This document shows, piece by piece, positions 60,442-64,000 of a stretch of 64,000 nucleotides of DNA (position 1 is the first letter of the stretch; each line of letters opens with the position of its first letter). Position numbers and translations under genes: made by a program. The notes beneath the pieces are model-generated. The model searched no databases. It saw only the letters and a list, made by a program, of their open reading frames with translations, and was not told the DNA's origin. The stretch lies in assembly GCA_022821545.1 (NCBI GenBank), contig JAJEDJ010000057.1, positions 1 to 64,000 on the forward strand. The letters run 5' to 3'. The stretch comes from Caldilineaceae bacterium. Lineage in GTDB: Bacteria; Chloroflexota; Anaerolineae; Caldilineales; Caldilineaceae.

Positions 60442-60487
60442 ACACAGCTGATTCTTGAGGCAGCCAAGACAATTTCAGGACAGACAC

Positions 60488-61303
60488 ATGGACTTGAGTC
60501 GACTCTGCATCCATACGATTACAACAAAGCCCTGGCCGATCGAAACGGCGATCGAGCGCTTCAGCGCGCACGGCGTCTCGGCGATGACGGTCTGGAGGGA
60601 CGCGCTGGAGGGACGGGACGTCGCGGCCGCGGGCAGGCAGATCCGCGCTGCCGGGATGGAGGTCGTCTCGCTGTGCCGGGGCGGATTCTTCCCGGCGGAG
60701 ACTGAATCGGCGCGGCAGGAGGCTCTCGACGACAACCGCCGCGCCATCGACGAGGCCGCGTCCCTGGGCGCGCCGCTCGTCGTTCTCGTCTGCGGCGCGG
60801 TACCGGGCCAGCCGCTGGATGCCGGCCGCGGCCAGATTCGGGACGGGATCGAGGCGGTGTTGCCGCATGCCGAGGCTGCAGGGGTCAAGTTGGTCGTGGA
60901 GCCGCTGCATCCGATGTACGCGGACAGCCGTTCCGCGGTCAATACGATGGGACAGGCAAACGACATCTGCGCCGGCATCGACTCACCGTATGTGGGGGTG
61001 GTTGTGGATGTCTATCACCTGTGGTGGGACCCGGAGCTGGAGCGGGAGATTGGCCGTTGCGGTCAGCTGGGCAAGCTGTTCGCCTTCCACGTTTGCGACT
61101 GGCGCACGCCGACCGAAGACCTGCTCCTTGATCGCGGGCTGATGGGTGAAGGCTGCATTGACATCCGCCGGATTCGCGGCTGGGTTGAGGAGGCCGGGTT
61201 TGACGGGTATAATGAGGTCGAAATCTTCTCAAACCGCTACTGGGCGATGGATCAGGAGCAGTTCCTGGAGCGGATCGTAGAAGCCTACACAAACCATGTC
61301 TGA
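60488..61303 (+). CDS. sugar phosphate isomerase/epimerase (AP-endonuclease 2 fold)
   Basis: 271 residues from ATG 60488. TIM-barrel with metal ligands in VEPLHPMYADSRSAVNTM (Glu), GVVVDVYHLWWDPEL (Asp/His), FHVCDWRTP and YNEVEIFSNRYW (Glu). Typical of xylose-isomerase-like proteins acting on inositols or keto-sugars. It lies 93 bp before a Gfo/Idh oxidoreductase, a common pairing in inositol and rare-sugar pathways. Substrate unknown. Confidence 0.87.
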   Translation: MDLSRLCIHTITTKPWPIETAIERFSAHGVSAMTVWRDALEGRDVAAAGRQIRAAGMEVVSLCRGGFFPAETESARQEALDDNRRAIDEAASLGAPLVVLVCGAVPGQPLDAGRGQIRDGIEAVLPHAEAAGVKLVVEPLHPMYADSRSAVNTMGQANDICAGIDSPYVGVVVDVYHLWWDPELEREIGRCGQLGKLFAFHVCDWRTPTEDLLLDRGLMGEGCIDIRRIRGWVEEAGFDGYNEVEIFSNRYWAMDQEQFLERIVEAYTNHV

Positions 61304-61396
61304 TAGCCCAAGCATTTGCAGGCGCCCAATGGACGGGACTGCAAATGCCCTCGGCGGTCCTGTGTGGCCGCGCATCAATGGGAGCATTTCTTATCA

Positions 61397-62557
61397 ATGG
61401 CTGAAATAGCAGTTGGCGTAATTCTGAACGGCGTGACCGGGCGGATGGGAACGAATCAACATCTGGTCCGTTCGATTCTGGCGATCCGGGAGCAGGGCGG
61501 CACGGCCACTTCCGACGGGGACAGGATCATGCCGGAGCCGGTGCTGGTCGGCCGCAACCCGGACAAGCTGCGGCATCTGTCGGCGGCGCACAATGTGAGC
61601 AAGTGGACGACCAACCTGGACGAAGCGCTGGCCGACGACCACAACAGCATCTACTTCGATGCGCTGGCGACCAACCTGCGGGTGCCGAATACATTGCAGG
61701 CGATCGAGGCGGGCAAGGCGGTCTACTGCGAAAAGCCGACCGCGGGCAACATCGAGGATGCGTTACAGCTGGCGCAAGCGGCGACAAACGCCGGCGTGAG
61801 CAACGGCGTTGTCCAGGACAAACTGTTTCTGCCCGGTCTGCTGAAGCTCAAGTACCTGATCGACACCGGTTTCTTTGGCCGCATCCTGGCCGTGCGCGGC
61901 GAGTTCGGCTACTGGGTGTTTGACGGCAAGGACCAGCCGGCCCAGCGCCCTTCCTGGAACTACAAGAAGTCGGAGAGCGGCGGCATCGTTTTGGATATGT
62001 TCGCGCACTGGCGCTACGTCATCGACAACCTCTTCGGCCCGATCAAGCGGCTCTCCTGCATCGCGGCCAACCATGTGCCGGAACGCATCGACGAGGAGGG
62101 CGCGCTTTACAACGCTGACGCCGATGACGGCGCCTACGCCATGTTCGAGTTGGAGAACGGAATTATCTGCAACTTCAACTCGTCGTGGTGTGTACGCGTG
62201 CGCCGCGATGACCTGCTGACGATCCAAGTGGACGGCACGCGCGGGAGCGCGGTGGCGGGCCTGCGCGAGTGCGCCATTCAGGGCGACGCCTTCACGCCCA
62301 AGCCGGTCTGGAACCCGGACATTCCGCAGCCGGTCCCCTTCTACGATACGTGGCAGTGGGTACCTAACAACAACCCCTACGACAACGCCTTCAAGATCGA
62401 ATGGGAGATGTTCCTGCGCCATGCAATCAAAGGCGACCCGTTCCCCTATACACTGCTGGAAGGGGCAAAGGGCGTGCAGCTGGCCGAGTTGGGCTATCAG
62501 GCCTGGCAGGAACGGCGCTGGGTGGACGTGCCGCCGCTGGACGGCAGTGGTCAGTGA
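61397..62557 (+). CDS. Gfo/Idh/MocA family oxidoreductase
   Basis: 386 residues from ATG 61397 (MAEIAVGVILNGVTGRMGTN). The Rossmann-type N-terminus reads NGVTGRMGTNQHLVRSI rather than the usual GxGxxG. The EKP motif is intact (KAVYCEKPTAGN) with the catalytic Lys. The C-terminal domain has GGIVLDMFAHWRYVIDNLFG (active-site Asp/His). It probably oxidises or epimerises a keto-sugar at C3 together with the neighbouring isomerase. Confidence 0.88.
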   Translation: MAEIAVGVILNGVTGRMGTNQHLVRSILAIREQGGTATSDGDRIMPEPVLVGRNPDKLRHLSAAHNVSKWTTNLDEALADDHNSIYFDALATNLRVPNTLQAIEAGKAVYCEKPTAGNIEDALQLAQAATNAGVSNGVVQDKLFLPGLLKLKYLIDTGFFGRILAVRGEFGYWVFDGKDQPAQRPSWNYKKSESGGIVLDMFAHWRYVIDNLFGPIKRLSCIAANHVPERIDEEGALYNADADDGAYAMFELENGIICNFNSSWCVRVRRDDLLTIQVDGTRGSAVAGLRECAIQGDAFTPKPVWNPDIPQPVPFYDTWQWVPNNNPYDNAFKIEWEMFLRHAIKGDPFPYTLLEGAKGVQLAELGYQAWQERRWVDVPPLDGSGQ

Positions 62558-62646
62558 AACTGCAGCGATCTTTGGTTAGTGGTCGGTGGACGGTTGCCAT
62601 ACTTAGCGTCGCGAATGAAATCTGGGCTGAGTCGTAACAGGAGAGA

Positions 62647-64000
62647 GAATGTCCCAATCAATCGCACTTCTCGACCCGACGCCTGCAACCGATATTGCGC
62701 CGCCGCCTGCGTTTCACATCATGCTGAAGCCGCGGGGGGCGATCTGCAACCTGGACTGCCATTACTGCTACTTTTTGAGCAAGGAGTTCATGTACCCGGA
62801 CAGCGAGTTCCGCATGTCCGAGTCGATGCTTGAGGAGTACACGCGGCAGTATATCGAAGCGCAGCAGGTCCCGGAGGTGACGTTCGCGTGGCAGGGGGGC
62901 GAGCCGACGCTAATGGGGCTGGACTTTTTCAAGAAGGCGGTCGAGTTCCAGCAAAAGCACAAGAAACCGGGCATGCGCGTCGAGAACGCGCTCCAGACCA
63001 ACGGCACGCTGCTGGACGACGAGTGGTGCGAATTTCTGCATCGCAGCGATTTTCTGATCGGGCTGAGCATGGACGGCCCGCGCAAGCTGCACGACTTCTA
63101 CCGCGTCGATAAAGGCGGTCAGCCGACGTGGGAGAAGGTGATGCGCGCGGCGCGAATGCTGCACAAGCACAAGGTGCGCTACAACATCCTGACGACGGTC
63201 CACGCGGCCAACGCGCCCCACCCGCTCGAGGTCTACCGTTTCCTGCGCGACGAGGTCAAGACCGACTTCATGCAGTTCATCCCCATTGTCGAGCGCGACA
63301 ACGACACCGGCTACCAGGAAGGTGATACGGTCAAGGATCGTTCTGTCACCGCCGAGCAGTACGGCGACTTTCTGATTCAGATTTTCGAGGAGTGGGTGCG
63401 GCGAGACGTGGGGAAGGTATTCGTGCAGATCTTCGACGTGGCGCTGGCCGGATACGCGGGACACCGACCCGGTCTGTGTATCTTTGAAGAGACGTGTGGT
63501 TCGGCGCTGGCGATGGAGCACAACGGCGATTTGTTCTCCTGCGACCACTACGTAGAACCGAACTATCTGCTGGGCAACATCGAGGAGATCCCGCTGATCG
63601 AGATGGTCGGCTCGGCGCGGCAGCAGGAGTTCGGGAACCACAAGCGGGACAGCCTGCCCAACTACTGCCTGGAGTGCGAGGTGCGTTTTGTCTGCAACGG
63701 CGGCTGCCCGAAGAACCGCTTTATCAACACGCCCGACGGCGAACCGGGGCTGAACTATCTTTGCGCCGGCTACCGGGCCTTCTTCAATCATGTGCGCCCA
63801 TACATGAACTTCATGTCCGATCAACTGCGCCGGCAGCAGGCACCGGCCAACATCATGCAGTACCTGGCCGAAGAGGACCGCAAGCAGAACGCGCGCTTTG
63901 CCGGGGCCAAACGCAACGACCCGTGCCCGTGCGGGAGCGGCCGCAAGTTCAAGCAGTGCCACGGCCGCGGGCGAATCGTGGAGCGGGCGCAGATGCGGTG
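62647..64000 (+). CDS. anaerobic sulfatase-maturating enzyme (radical SAM), 3' end beyond the window
   Basis: At least 451 residues from ATG 62647 (AGGAGAGAG upstream). Radical SAM motif GAICNLDCHYCYF (CxxxCxxC), then TFAWQGGEPTLMGLDFFKKA. Two auxiliary clusters are suggested by CIFEETCGSALAMEHNGDLFSCDHYVEP and CLECEVRFVCNGGCPKNRF (SPASM region). A C-terminal SEC-C zinc motif follows (NDPCPCGSGRKFKQCHG). It oxidises the active-site Cys or Ser of sulfatases to formylglycine without oxygen. The Cys-type sulfatase at 39080 is an obvious client. Confidence 0.93.

Overview
The window looks like a piece of a high-GC bacterial chromosome, most likely from a Chloroflexota lineage (Anaerolineae/Caldilineales-like). 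This is an inference from the gene mix: F420 ligase CofE, a YqeB-type molybdenum-hydroxylase accessory protein, RNase J, two different type I glutamine synthetases in tandem, MoxR/DUF58, many sugar-catabolic genes, and abundant short degenerate repeats between genes. No rRNA is present. One tRNA (Arg, anticodon CCG) was found.

Layout. 1-2015: the leader-distal part of a CRISPR array (37-bp repeat, 18 ordinary spacers). It is interrupted by a 568-bp segment carrying a gene fragment and a small intact gene, and closed by one mutated repeat; no cas genes are visible. 2016-2858: remnant of a VapBC-like toxin-antitoxin pair. 2859-9588: DUF58/MoxR pair, a large TIM-barrel-like protein with carboxypeptidase-regulatory-like repeats, and a sugar-binding lipoprotein. 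9589-10253: debris holding an orphan decayed CRISPR repeat and a leucine-rich-repeat fragment. 10254-15069: tsaC and two glycosyltransferases overlapping on the minus strand, then yqeB-like and cofE on the plus strand, then tRNA-Arg. 15386-20916: multicopper oxidase, class I aminotransferase, leucyl aminopeptidase, membrane protein. 21006-24690: an A+T-richer island with a PIN-domain protein, a large N6-adenine DNA methyltransferase and an orphan HicB. 24712-38931: molybdopterin oxidoreductase, two glutamine synthetases, RNase J, FtsK, a LolA/LppX-like lipoprotein-carrier protein and two paralogous MFS transporters.

39080-64000 is mainly carbohydrate metabolism: a Cys-type sulfatase; an aminotransferase; Gfo/Idh oxidoreductases; L-rhamnose mutarotase with a fuconolactonase-like hydrolase; xylose isomerase and xylulokinase; an ABC sugar importer without its ATPase; a FAH-fold AraD1-like enzyme; a PA14/golvesin-type surface protein; RqcH; a sugar isomerase; and, running off the end, an anaerobic sulfatase-maturating radical SAM enzyme. 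The xyl genes, rhamnose/fucose genes and importer suggest growth on plant or algal pentoses and deoxysugars. The maturase would activate the Cys-type sulfatase.

Three themes stand out. (1) A toxin-antitoxin and mobile-gene graveyard: at least five incomplete modules. (2) Dispersed low-complexity or hairpin repeats that sit in intergenic regions and have also entered coding sequences (tsaC, a glycosyltransferase, the molybdopterin enzyme, ftsK). (3) A methyltransferase-PIN two-gene module under a promoter with a direct-repeat operator, which is the best candidate here for a little-described defence system.
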